NCBI RefSeq assembly: GCF_025147765.1
Contig: NZ_CP102265.1
Location: forward strand, 3,013,001 to 3,077,000
Direction of reading: 5' to 3'
Length of the DNA stretch: 64,000 nucleotides
Origin: Blautia obeum ATCC 29174
GTDB lineage: Bacteria; Bacillota; Clostridia; Lachnospirales; Lachnospiraceae
The notes under the pieces were generated by a model, which made no database searches, was not told where the DNA came from, and was given only the letters and a program-made list of their open reading frames with translations. A program made the translations under genes and the position numbers. Below, one piece after another: positions 37,038 through 45,685 of the stretch (position 1 is the first letter of the stretch; each line of letters begins with the position of its first letter).

Positions 37038-37268
37038 TCACATCGGACAGCTTCTTCGCTCCTCTTTGTCCATGTCTCCTCTGACATAACGAGCATTGAA
37101 TTCCATATTGATATCGCGGATTTCTCTTTTTCCCTCGATATAATCCTGGTACATCTCCGCAAGACCTGACATGCATCCGTCACAATCTGCTGAAATATTA
37201 CCCAGTGATTCCTCTACGATCTTTTTACGCTCCTCAACTGTTGTGTCTTTGATCAAATATCCTAACAT
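37038..37268 (-). CDS. Small conserved protein with CDGC motif
   Basis: 76 residues, charged, with SADCDGCMSGLAEMYQDYIEG near the middle and a final RRSCPM. A similar small protein is common in Lachnospiraceae and is annotated only as hypothetical. The three closely placed Cys suggest metal binding. It precedes the hydrolase by about 57 bases and is probably transcribed with it. I do not recognise a function. Confidence 0.6.
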   Translation of the reverse strand: MLGYLIKDTTVEERKKIVEESLGNISADCDGCMSGLAEMYQDYIEGKREIRDINMEFNARYVRGDMDKEERRSCPM

Positions 37269-37304
37269 TTTATTCCCTCACTTTGCTTTCATCATTTTAA
37301 CTAT

Positions 37305-37332
37305 ATATTACTACAAATACAGGAATCATCAA
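37305..37332 (-). promoter_or_regulatory. Possible promoter of the CDGC gene and hydrolase
   Basis: TTGATG (37332-37327), 16-base spacer, TAATAT (37310-37305), 37 bases upstream of the small gene. Confidence 0.45.
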
Positions 37333-37350
37333 ATTGTTTTGATAGAATTA

Positions 37351-38667
37351 TTATAAGCAACCGCTGATTGCTGCACCAGTTGCGGCCTCTTCTTTGCACT
37401 CTGATAAAGTCAGTTTCATCCCGAACATTTTCTCAGCTATCTCACAAAGCACTTTGTTTTTTCTGAGCCCATTACCAGATCCGATCATCTGAACAATCTT
37501 TATCTCCGTGCCTTTTTCAATCTGAACAAACATATCATAAAGCTCCCGGATCATGCCTTCCAGTACACCATATGTCAGGAATTCCGGTGTAAAATTATCT
37601 GATGAAATATTTCTGATTTCCCCACGGAGCCCTGAATCTGTTCTGGTTCCATCAAAAGTTGTCTGCACTTTCATACTACTACTTGAGGCGTCCATTCCTT
37701 TTTCTGCAAGTCTTCCCAATATTTCATACAATGGTATATCCTGTCCGGTTGCCTCCTTCATAAATGACCTGAAAAAATTCTCAAGCAATGCATATGCTTT
37801 ACCACCACACAGGGAGGCTCCAACCAGAAGATATTTTCCCCCAAGAAATGGACGCGCTTCGATTCCCTCCGTCTCAAAATACTGATCTGTCAGAACTGAA
37901 ATCTGTCCTCCTGTTCCCATATTCACCAGTAATGTATTATTTTCGCTGCCTGCTGCCCCCAGAAAGCTGGCCTGATTATCACCGATTGCTACTGTTACCG
38001 GAATATCCTTATACATTCCCAGCACTTCCATATCTTCACAAATTTCCGGCAGTCTTATAGTGTCCATTCTAATTTTATTCAACCAGTCCATTTCAAAACA
38101 CTTTTTCTGCACATCAAAAAATCCAAAACTGGCAGCATTGCTGACGTGTACGAGTGGATGGGTTCTCTTTGTCAGACACATTCCAAGATAATCCATGATT
38201 GTACAGAATGTATTCGCCTCTATCGGAACCAGATGATGTTTTTCATTATATAAATGTGTGATAAGTCCATAACCAGAAGCAGCCTTGTACTGACATTTCT
38301 CTTCGATCTCTTTTAAGAGACTTTTTCCTGTTTTATCATCACAGATATTCCCACGTCCATCCTGCCATGTATACAGTGGACTTACACTTCTCCCCTCAGC
38401 ATTCAGATAGACAATTCCATGCATCTGTCCGGTCAGACCAATATTGTGTGCATCCGGATATTTATCAATAAACTCATCGACGACTACCTTTGCCTTTTGG
38501 ATAATCTTTTCTGCATCCTGGATTCGTTCCCACTCATTAGAAGTTCTAATAAAACTTCCATTTTGTATTGTCTTTGCCTCTATTACAGTTGAATGTCTTC
38601 TTTCATCAACTTCAACAACCACTCCGCTGATCGTAGTTGTTCCAATATCAATTCCAATCGCTTTCAT
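37351..38667 (-). CDS. FGGY-family sugar kinase, sedoheptulokinase-like
   Basis: 438 residues with an N-terminal ATP-binding start AIGIDIGTTTISGVVVE, IGLTGQMHGIVYL, and the C-terminal signature QMIGSGNGLRKN. The TGQMHGI block and length resemble sedoheptulose kinase-type FGGY members more than gluco- or xylulokinase. It probably phosphorylates a ketose for the pentose phosphate pathway. GGAGG precedes the ATG at a long 12-base spacing. No adjacent transporter or isomerase gene helps the substrate choice. Confidence 0.8.
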   Translation of the reverse strand: MKAIGIDIGTTTISGVVVEVDERRHSTVIEAKTIQNGSFIRTSNEWERIQDAEKIIQKAKVVVDEFIDKYPDAHNIGLTGQMHGIVYLNAEGRSVSPLYTWQDGRGNICDDKTGKSLLKEIEEKCQYKAASGYGLITHLYNEKHHLVPIEANTFCTIMDYLGMCLTKRTHPLVHVSNAASFGFFDVQKKCFEMDWLNKIRMDTIRLPEICEDMEVLGMYKDIPVTVAIGDNQASFLGAAGSENNTLLVNMGTGGQISVLTDQYFETEGIEARPFLGGKYLLVGASLCGGKAYALLENFFRSFMKEATGQDIPLYEILGRLAEKGMDASSSSMKVQTTFDGTRTDSGLRGEIRNISSDNFTPEFLTYGVLEGMIRELYDMFVQIEKGTEIKIVQMIGSGNGLRKNKVLCEIAEKMFGMKLTLSECKEEAATGAAISGCL

Positions 38668-38770
38668 CCCTGAAATTATCCTCCACTGAAAACTTAATTT
38701 CTTAATAAAAAATGCTTATATTACTTAATATTATAACGCGTTTCTGCCAAAAGGAAAACATTTCGCGCAC

Positions 38771-38805
38771 AGCTGCTAATGAAATACACGTAGCTGTTAA
38801 TGAAA
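38771..38805. repeat. Tandem direct repeat upstream of the mntP promoter
   Basis: AGCTGCTAATGAAA (38771-38784) and AGCTGTTAATGAAA (38792-38805) are 21 bases apart, two helical turns, and end seven bases before the -35. This placing fits an activator-type binding site. Confidence 0.5.
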
Positions 38806-38812
38806 AAAATTA

Positions 38813-38841
38813 TTGACAGGCGTCCTTGCATTTGTTATAGT
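38813..38841 (+). promoter_or_regulatory. Promoter of mntP
   Basis: A consensus TTGACA (38813-38818), 17-base spacer, TATAGT (38836-38841). It lies 23 bases before the riboswitch aptamer. Confidence 0.85.
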
Positions 38842-38863
38842 TGGAAAAACTTAACACAAACTT

Positions 38864-39007
38864 ACGTGAGGGAGTAGTTTGCACGAATGTGTGATTTGTC
38901 AACATACTGGTACCTGTACCTGGCAAATCTTAATGAATGAGACTCATGTATGCAATATCACATACAGACATTTGTCTGTATTGTTTTGTTGCATACGTGA
39001 GTTTTTT
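38864..39007 (+). promoter_or_regulatory. yybP-ykoY Mn2+ riboswitch with terminator
   Basis: The P1 stem is ACGTGAG (38864-38870) with CTCATGT (38943-38949). The conserved loop blocks are GGAGTAG directly after P1 and ACCTGGCAAA at about 38927. The same CTCATGT begins a terminator stem (38942-38955 with 38989-39002) followed by TTTTTTG. Mn2+ should stabilise P1, prevent the terminator and turn mntP on. The downstream Mn2+ exporter agrees with this. Confidence 0.88.
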
Positions 39008-39046
39008 GTATGCTTACATACTTTCAGAAAAGAAAAGGAGATTATT

Positions 39047-39631
39047 ATGGCAATTTTTATTGAATTATTTCTGCTGGGTGTCGGACTTTCCATGGATGCC
39101 TTTGCAGTTTCAGTCTGTAAGGGCCTCGGAATGAGAAAACTTAACAAAAAACAGGCCGTTATTATCGGATTGTATTTTGGAGGATTTCAGGCACTTATGC
39201 CGCTCATCGGCTGGCTTCTTGGCAGCCAGTTCCAGAAGTACATCACCAGCATTGACCACTGGATCGCATTTATCCTTCTTGGTTTCATCGGCGGCAAAAT
39301 GATAATTGAAGCCGTCCGTGAATGGAATGAAGAAGAAATCGTCGAAGTCACAGATGCTCCGATTGATCACAAAAACATGCTTGTTCTTGCTGTTGCAACA
39401 AGCATCGACGCGCTCGCAGTCGGCATCACGTTTGCTTTTCTTAATACTCCGATCATTGAAGCAATTAGTATTATTGGTATCACAACCTTTGTACTCTCTA
39501 TCATCGGAGTTATCGTTGGCAACTTCTTCGGAAGCAAATATAAAAGCAAAGCAGAATTTATCGGTGGTCTGATCCTGGTTCTTCTGGGCGTCAAAATTCT
39601 TCTGGAACATCTCGGAATTCTTGCTTTTTAG
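39047..39631 (+). CDS. mntP: Manganese exporter MntP
   Basis: A six-helix inner-membrane Mn2+ efflux protein, 194 residues. The duplicated acidic motifs are LGVGLSMDAFAVSVCKG and ATSIDALAVGITFAF, whose Asp residues form the ion path. AAGGAG precedes the ATG at 39047. It sits behind a yybP-ykoY riboswitch, so it is induced by high Mn2+. Single-gene unit ended by a hairpin. Confidence 0.94.
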   Translation: MAIFIELFLLGVGLSMDAFAVSVCKGLGMRKLNKKQAVIIGLYFGGFQALMPLIGWLLGSQFQKYITSIDHWIAFILLGFIGGKMIIEAVREWNEEEIVEVTDAPIDHKNMLVLAVATSIDALAVGITFAFLNTPIIEAISIIGITTFVLSIIGVIVGNFFGSKYKSKAEFIGGLILVLLGVKILLEHLGILAF

Positions 39632-39637
39632 CATAAA

Positions 39638-39680
39638 TATACCCCATATATCACCTTGTGGTATATGGGGCATATTTTTT
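39638..39680 (+). terminator. Terminator of mntP
   Basis: TACCCCATATATCAC and GTGGTATATGGGGCA form the stem, followed by TATTTTTTT. Confidence 0.85.
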
Positions 39681-39768
39681 TCTAAAAGCACATTGACTTT
39701 TAATGAAAAGTCATTAACTATATAAACGTATTTGCTTCTCCAAGTGCTACTGACCAGAATCTTATTTG

Positions 39769-40227
39769 TTAAGCTTTCTGTTTTTCAAACAGTTTCTTAA
39801 CACCCTGAATTGCTACCAGTACACCAAGTATCAATAGTAATATCGCAAAAATGAGCTGTAAGGTATTTCCCATATCCAGGCCTGTTGTGAACAGAGCTCC
39901 TGAAAGTTTTGTAATTGTCATACCAAGTGCTGTAAATGTTACTGCCATCATAAATACCATCGGAATCCAGAGTAAAACAGGAAGCCATCCGAAAATTGCA
40001 GCCTGAATAGGTCCGTTAATCGGGCCGGCTCCTGCAATAGACGCAAACTGATGCCCAAATACTACATTTGTATCAGCTGGTACATAATCAACTCTGTCTT
40101 CCAGCTCATATGCTGGTGTTTTAGCTTTGGGATCAATTCCCCATTTGTTCTGAAGATAACGGCCATACAGAAGATATGCTCCTCCGAGCACTACAATGGC
40201 TATTACCATCATTAAGATTCCACTCAT
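39769..40227 (-). pseudogene. cstA: Internally deleted CstA (carbon starvation/peptide transporter)
   Basis: 152 codons. Residues 1 to about 88 match the N-terminus of CstA (GGAYLLYGRYLQNKWG, FGHQFASIAGAGPINGPI). From about residue 89 it jumps to a sequence like the C-terminal membrane helices (MTITKLSGALFTTGLDMG). Full CstA has roughly 480-700 residues, so most of the transmembrane core is gone. Both remaining parts stay in frame, so a stub may be made, but transport is not expected. It keeps a T-box leader upstream. Confidence 0.75.
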
Positions 40228-40260
40228 AATCTTGTCCTCTTCTTTCTCTTATATTTTGTA

Positions 40261-40715
40261 TATAAAAAACGCCTCTGCTATCCATTTGGATAACAAAGGC
40301 GAAATTTCCGCGGTACCACTTTGCGTTGTCCTATCTATTACTAATTCAAGAATGCCCTCGGCATTCTTGCTGCGAGATGCACGTCATGCAATGCATGACA
40401 TATTCTTCTGTGCATCTCTGCAATCCTGCCGGAGGCTATATCAGATGGGAGATTGAATCCCACCACTGATATAATTTTGTTGCTCACCACCTACAGAGGT
40501 GGGAGTCATCTCACATCTGATATAACCTCTTACTACTGTCAGTATAAACAGCTTCTTCTGTAACGTGAAGACTACGTCCCGGCTTACTTTAATATTCAGT
40601 GGGATGCTCCCTGGTGATATCACAAAATACCTTCTGCCGTGTCTCATCATCTGCGGCTCTCTGTAATCCGGTTACTTCTTGTGACCTGTCCTAATCAATG
40701 CATTTCTCTCTTTTT
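40261..40715 (-). promoter_or_regulatory. T-box leader upstream of the cstA remnant
   Basis: The antiterminator motif GTGGTACCGCGG lies at 40319-40308 on the minus strand, followed by a terminator (CGCCTTTGTTATCC with GGATAGCAGAGGCG, then TTTTTT). Stem I includes AGTAACC and CAGAGAGCCG, typical of T-boxes. A possible specifier is GUA (Val) in the segment GGACGTAGTC, but this is uncertain. It senses an uncharged tRNA and controls the downstream gene. Confidence 0.85.
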
Positions 40716-41026
40716 TGATTTACCTATGTTTTACTCTTTTTCTCATAGAAAATCGAGGAACAAATTAGACATATTTCATATTTTTGTCTATTTGTTTTTG
40801 TACACTTTGCTGTAGCTGAAAAATATATCACCAGTCATATACATGCCCCACTCTTTTTGATTTGATGGTTCTGCATATATTTTATTTACAGTCCGGAAAT
40901 CGGGAAAGACCTGACTATTTATTGCTCTCAGCCGCATCCGGGGTATTGTGCATGTATATTGATTCCGCAATGAATGAAACAAACCCGGATGAATGAAAAT
41001 CTTCACTCTTTACCCAACATTTACTT

Positions 41027-41938
41027 TCACATATAAGGGATACTTTGTGCTGTACATAAGGTTCCCCACCCCACACTTTCGTTCGGATACTTCTCAAAAC
41101 CAGGCAGTGGCTGGGCGCCTCGTCTCAGATATGCCTTTACCTTCTCTCCCCATAGAAATGGGTCATTTCTCCTTACAATTCCCCACTCCATCATAAGTGC
41201 TGCCGATCCGGTCACAAATGGTGTGGCAAATGATGTCCCGGTTACGTTAGCATATCCGCCGCCCGGTACGGGTGCAGTGATATTGACACCTGGTGCGACG
41301 AGATCTGGTTTTGGATAAGAAAGTCTCTCTCCACCGCGACCGGAAAAGTCTGCATAGGCATTTAATCTGGAGTCGTAGGCTCCTACCGTGATCACCTTCG
41401 CTGCCGTGGAGGGAATCGTCAATGTCTCCGATGCCACCGGTCGGTAAAATCCAGTCACCGGGTTCAAGACGTTTCCTCCCGGGAGCCACAGGTTATAGTT
41501 ACCCTCCCGGATTCGTTTTCCCTGCAGATGAATCTTCCAGATTCCGCTGGTAAGATATGTCCCCACAGGAATAAAATCAAAATAAATCTCCTGTGTCACT
41601 TGAAAAGGCCCTGGTTTACCATAATAAATCAACAGATTCGTCTCCCCCGCACGATATCTCTGTGTACCGATTTTTTCAGAAAGCGTCGGCAGTCGTTCAC
41701 CGGATGGCGTTTCTATGGAAATTTCAATCTCGTCTGCATATGCTTTCCACAGCTGTAGATTCAGAGTTGTCTCATAAGTCCCAATGCTCATTTCTATCGT
41801 CTCTGTCTGTCCCTGACGCAGCTGTCCCGCCGTATGGATTCTGTCATTCCCATTATTTCCGCTTCCAACACAAATGACAGAACGTCCCACATTCACTACG
41901 TTGCTGATATAAGTTTCCAACAATGAGTCTCCCTGATG
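41027..41938 (-). pseudogene. Subtilisin-like protease (Csp family), 3' part only
   Basis: The C-terminal 300 or so residues of a clostridial S8 protease. The catalytic Ser is in VTGTSFATPFVTG and the oxyanion Asn region is VICVGSGNNGND; a long inserted domain lies between, as in CspA/B/C-type proteins. The Asp and His part is absent. In frame, coding-like sequence (HQGDSLLETYIS) runs back to about 41938, where TGA and unrelated DNA begin. The left end of the mobile element is here, so the gene was split by insertion and its 5' part should lie past the right end of the window. Confidence 0.8.
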
Positions 41939-41964
41939 TGTTCATTATAACTAGGGGAAAATTA

Positions 41965-41994
41965 CTGTAAAAAAATTTGCAGTCTTTACACTGC
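41965..41994 (-). terminator. Terminator at the recombinase 3' end
   Basis: GCAGT and ACTGC (41994-41979) flank a short loop and are followed on the minus strand by AAATTTTTTTA. It overlaps the recombinase stop codon and lies inside the element terminus. Confidence 0.6.
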
Positions 41995-43578
41995 CTGTTT
42001 TTCTACCGGATAAGGCGACTGATACTTAAATACAATATCAATGCTCTTATCTCCATTCACAACAATTTTTTCAATCAATTCTGTCACAATTTCTCTTGTC
42101 ACTTCGGATAATGTTCCATACTTGATAAATTTCTCTATCCAGTTTTCATAAGATTCTTCTGCCTCTCCAAAGCTGTCTTTCTCTTGTTCTGCCAACTGAA
42201 TCTTCGCCCTGATATCTTTATCCTGCTTTTCATATTCTGCCTTATAGGAGAGATATTCTTCTTTATCCAGAACACCATCTACATAATTTTCGTAAGTTTT
42301 CTTTTTATACTTTTGGACAGCCGCAAGTTCTTTTTGTAACCGTTCAATCTGCTGGTCTGCTTCTGCACATCGTCTCTGCACCTCCTTCTTCCTATCTGCT
42401 ACTTTTAATATTTCATCCTTATCACTTTCTTTCAGTGCCAGTTCCGCTTGTCTTTGGATTTCATTTTTTACAATAGAATCCAATACTTCTTTTTTAATGA
42501 AATGAGAATAACAAACTGTGTTTCCTTTTTTGTGATAGGTACCGCACTCATAACCGTCCCGACAAGTAACCCTCTGGAAATTATATCCGCAATCTCCACA
42601 AACAATAATTCCTGCGTATGGATTTACCTTTCTCACTTCGCTATTAAATCCCGGTGTCCGTGTTCTTTTCTTCATAAGTTCCTGTACCTGCTCAAAAGTA
42701 TCTTTGCTAATAATTGCTTCGTGCATTCCTTCCACAATATACTGCTGTTCCTCTGGAATATATTGATACTTTTCCACTTTATAGGATATCTTTTCTGATT
42801 TATGCTGTACCATAGCCCCTGTATAAACTCTGTTTCGCAAAATTACATTGATCGTAGGATATGCCCAGCCCTTTGCACCCGCTTTTTCTAATGCATTGGC
42901 ATATTTCAATCCCTGCACCTTTCTCTTATACTCTGACGGTGTCAGAATTCCTTCCTGATTCAGTTTCTTTGCAATACCATCCCTGGAATATCCTTCCAAA
43001 CTCATATAAAAGATTCTCCGTACCACTTTAGCTGCTTCTTCATCTACAAGAAAATGATGCTTATCTGCCGGATCTTTTACATATCCATATGGGGCAAACC
43101 CAGACATAAACTGTCCCCGTTTCTTCTGGGCGGTCAATGCACCTCTGATTTTCTTAGATATATCACGACTATACATATCATTAAACAACGTCTTAAACTG
43201 TGCCAATTCTTCATTACTGTGATGAACAGAATCCACGCCATCCAAAATTGCAATATAACGCACACCCAAAGATGGAAAAACACGCTCAATATAGTTACTG
43301 GTTTCAATATGTTCACGCCCAAGCCGGGAAATATCTTTCGTAATAACGCCTTGAATTTTCCCTTTGTAGATATCCTCCATCATCCGCTGAAATTCCGGTC
43401 TATTCGCAAAATAAAGCCCCGAATAACCGTCATCAATATAAATATCTGCGATTTCCAGATCCTCTGATTTAGTCACATACTCACGAATCAGTTTCATCTG
43501 ATTTTCAATACTCTCACTAACTTTATTCTCTCCATCATCCTTCGACAGACGACAATATACACCCATCTGATACATCAT
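41986..43578 (-). CDS. Large serine recombinase 2
   Basis: A site-specific recombinase of 530 residues that joins or excises the element ends. Domains: resolvase-type catalytic N-terminus with the Ser in VYCRLSKDDG, the DDGYSGLYFANRPEFQRM and ITKDISRLGRE blocks, a recombinase domain (ANALEKAGAKGWAYPTINVI region), a zinc ribbon (IVCGDCGYNFQRVTC with CGTYH), and a C-terminal coiled coil. It overlaps recombinase 1 by four bases, so both are translated together. Its 3' end is at the element terminus, as expected for an integrase next to the attachment site. Confidence 0.93.
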   Translation of the reverse strand: MMYQMGVYCRLSKDDGENKVSESIENQMKLIREYVTKSEDLEIADIYIDDGYSGLYFANRPEFQRMMEDIYKGKIQGVITKDISRLGREHIETSNYIERVFPSLGVRYIAILDGVDSVHHSNEELAQFKTLFNDMYSRDISKKIRGALTAQKKRGQFMSGFAPYGYVKDPADKHHFLVDEEAAKVVRRIFYMSLEGYSRDGIAKKLNQEGILTPSEYKRKVQGLKYANALEKAGAKGWAYPTINVILRNRVYTGAMVQHKSEKISYKVEKYQYIPEEQQYIVEGMHEAIISKDTFEQVQELMKKRTRTPGFNSEVRKVNPYAGIIVCGDCGYNFQRVTCRDGYECGTYHKKGNTVCYSHFIKKEVLDSIVKNEIQRQAELALKESDKDEILKVADRKKEVQRRCAEADQQIERLQKELAAVQKYKKKTYENYVDGVLDKEEYLSYKAEYEKQDKDIRAKIQLAEQEKDSFGEAEESYENWIEKFIKYGTLSEVTREIVTELIEKIVVNGDKSIDIVFKYQSPYPVEKQAV

Positions 43579-45164
43579 ATCACCCCATCTTTCTCAAGTA
43601 TTCTATCTGGTGAACTCTCTACTGAAGCAAACTTAAAATATATATCTATTTTCTGCTCTGGATATACATAAATTTTATCAACTAACTCCACAAGCGCTTC
43701 TCTGGTAAGCTGCTTTACCGTTATTCTTCTGCGATTAAAGTGCTCCAACCATATCTTTGTTTCATTGACCGCCGCCCGCTGCCTTTGCTCTTCATGGTTC
43801 AGTTCTGATAATTCTTTTTGATATTTCTGATTCTCTGTTTCATACATCTGTTTTAATTCCAGATATTCCTCTTTGGAAAGTACTTCATCCATAAACTGTT
43901 CATATGCTCGTTTCCGGTATTCCAGATTTCTTTCTATTTTTGCCTGCAATTTTGCAATTTTACCATCCAGTTCCGGCTGTTTCTGTCTGATCTGAGTTTC
44001 CAGATTCTTCATATCCATCTTCATCTGTTTCAATTGCTGGTTGATTGCAAATACAACCAGTTCATCCAGCTTTTCAAATGTAATATGATTCAGCTCACAG
44101 TAATTCTGCCCCTGCTTCTGATGAAAACCACACATATATCCGTCATAGTCTTTATGAGATGCCAGATAACGTTTTCGCATGGCTGTTTTACATTTCCCAC
44201 AAAAGAGCAGTCCCACATATTTATGTGGTTCATTGTTTTTATCAAAATAGGAAACTCTGCGCCCCTTTCTTATTTGCTGAACCCTATCAAACTCTTCTTT
44301 AGAAATGATTGCCTCATGTGCATCCGGCACCAGCTCCATTTCTTCCAGGGGAATTGCCTTTTTGTATTTCAGCTTATAAGACGGTCTTTCATGTTTCCGA
44401 ATCACAACCGCCCCAGTATAGACCGGATTCTTTAAAATTCCACTTACAGTAGACGATGTCCACAGACCTTTTCCCGAATCCCATACATAATTGGTTTTTA
44501 AAACTTCCTTTTTATATTTTGCGGGACAAGGGATTTCATCTTCATTCAAAGTCCTGCAAATAACCGTACAGCCAAATCCATTTTGATACATTCTGTAAAT
44601 TCTTCGAACAACCTCGGCTGCATAAGGATCAATTTCCAGATGATTATGAATTGTTTTACTTTTCACATATCCAAAGGGGGGCTGTTTCGGAGTATATTCG
44701 CCCATACTTCTTTTGGTCTGAATCGTTGTCTTAATCTTTCTGGATGTATCTCTCAAATACATATCATTCAGCAAAGTTTTTATTTCTAACATTTCATCAT
44801 AAGTTCCAACGGCTGAATCATAATTATCCAGAATCGAAACAATCCGAATCTGTTTCTCCGGGAAATATTTGCCTAGATAATAGTTGGTATCAATATGTTC
44901 TCTTCCAAGTCGAGATACGTCCTTAAAAATCACCATATTGATAACACCAAGCTCAATATCTGCCAGCATCCTCCGAAATTCAGTTCTTTCAAAATTACTT
45001 CCAGAAGCCCCATCGTCTACATAAACTTTTTTCTCTGCAATATCTTTATTCTCTGCAATATAATCTCTTGCCATCTGAATCTGAGAGTGAATACTATTGC
45101 TGTATTCACCCTCTTTATTTTGCTCTTCAATGGAAATTCGGCAATAAATTCCTGCCTGATACAT
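43575..45164 (-). CDS. Large serine recombinase 1
   Basis: 529 residues, same layout as its neighbour: catalytic Ser in IYCRISIEEQN, DDGASGSNFERTEFRRM, IFKDVSRLGRE, a recombinase domain, a zinc ribbon (LFCGKCKTAMRKRY, then CGFHQ), and a long coiled coil. The two proteins are similar but diverged, so both may be needed for integration, or one for excision. A short leader upstream lies within 80 bases of the small TnpW-like gene. Confidence 0.93.
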   Translation of the reverse strand: MYQAGIYCRISIEEQNKEGEYSNSIHSQIQMARDYIAENKDIAEKKVYVDDGASGSNFERTEFRRMLADIELGVINMVIFKDVSRLGREHIDTNYYLGKYFPEKQIRIVSILDNYDSAVGTYDEMLEIKTLLNDMYLRDTSRKIKTTIQTKRSMGEYTPKQPPFGYVKSKTIHNHLEIDPYAAEVVRRIYRMYQNGFGCTVICRTLNEDEIPCPAKYKKEVLKTNYVWDSGKGLWTSSTVSGILKNPVYTGAVVIRKHERPSYKLKYKKAIPLEEMELVPDAHEAIISKEEFDRVQQIRKGRRVSYFDKNNEPHKYVGLLFCGKCKTAMRKRYLASHKDYDGYMCGFHQKQGQNYCELNHITFEKLDELVVFAINQQLKQMKMDMKNLETQIRQKQPELDGKIAKLQAKIERNLEYRKRAYEQFMDEVLSKEEYLELKQMYETENQKYQKELSELNHEEQRQRAAVNETKIWLEHFNRRRITVKQLTREALVELVDKIYVYPEQKIDIYFKFASVESSPDRILEKDGVI

Positions 45165-45240
45165 TCTATCCCTCTTTTCATCGGTCTTGCGTAGTCATTG
45201 TCTTTAATTGTCTTTATTTTACAACAAGAACTTAAGAAAA

Positions 45241-45408
45241 TCAACCTGCAATTTTTCGTTCAGTAAGATTCTGAATGCACTGGATCAATGTCTTTTCCCC
45301 ATTAAAATGCACTCGAATCTGATATCCTGCATGTTCATAGCTTACATTCTCTTTTTGGATTTCTTTTTTTGTATCCAGAACTTCTACAGAATCAAATAAC
45401 GTATTCAT
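45241..45408 (-). CDS. Small TnpW-like element protein
   Basis: 55 residues from ATG at 45408 (AAGGAGG eight bases upstream). The C-terminal half, YQIRVHFNGEKTLIQCIQNL, resembles small proteins that accompany large serine recombinases in clostridial elements (TnpW-like). A role in recombination or its control is inferred from the place. The frame extends 20 codons further without a ribosome site. Confidence 0.6.
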   Translation of the reverse strand: MNTLFDSVEVLDTKKEIQKENVSYEHAGYQIRVHFNGEKTLIQCIQNLTERKIAG

Positions 45409-45490
45409 GCTATATGCCTCCTTCAGCATACAGTTCTCTCTACATCCTATGCCGGCAGGATTGTACAAAAGTTCTGTATGAATTGAATTC

Positions 45491-45504
45491 GGCTTTCGAA
45501 AGCC
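45491..45504. repeat. Perfect 14-base palindrome
   Basis: GGCTTTCGAAAGCC lies between the TnpW-like gene and the divergent STAND gene. It may be an operator for either. Confidence 0.4.
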
Positions 45505-45607
45505 TGATTACATTCTAAAATTATTCTGCACCAATCACATTGAATTGAAATTGACCGCAGATTGAGTTTTTAAGATTCATTTTCTTCCTATACAGTATCA
45601 ATTCCTA

Positions 45608-45636
45608 TTGTCCGGAACATTTGTTCGTGTTATAAT
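45608..45636 (+). promoter_or_regulatory. STAND gene promoter with LexA-like box
   Basis: TTGTCC (45608-45613), 17-base spacer, TATAAT (45631-45636). Inside the spacer GAACATTTGTTC (45615-45626) matches the Gram-positive LexA/DinR pattern GAAC-N4-GTTC. SOS repression is therefore likely. Confidence 0.75.
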
Positions 45637-45685
45637 AAAAAGACTTTAAGAATATAAAACACGAAAACCAAAGGAGGGATTTCTG

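Noticed and set aside
38879..39046. N-terminal extension of MntP
   Set aside because: This stretch is the riboswitch and terminator; GGAG precedes the ATG at 39047.
40441..40650. Small protein frame in the T-box region
   Set aside because: It lies wholly inside the T-box leader, whose conserved motifs explain the sequence.
40935..40993. Terminator for the protease remnant (CATCCGGG/CCCGGATG)
   Set aside because: The loop is about 45 bases and no T-run follows, so it is not a convincing terminator.
45491..45504. Element end or recombinase core at the 14-base palindrome
   Set aside because: It lies inside the element, between genes, and the protease break at 41.94 kb is the better end.
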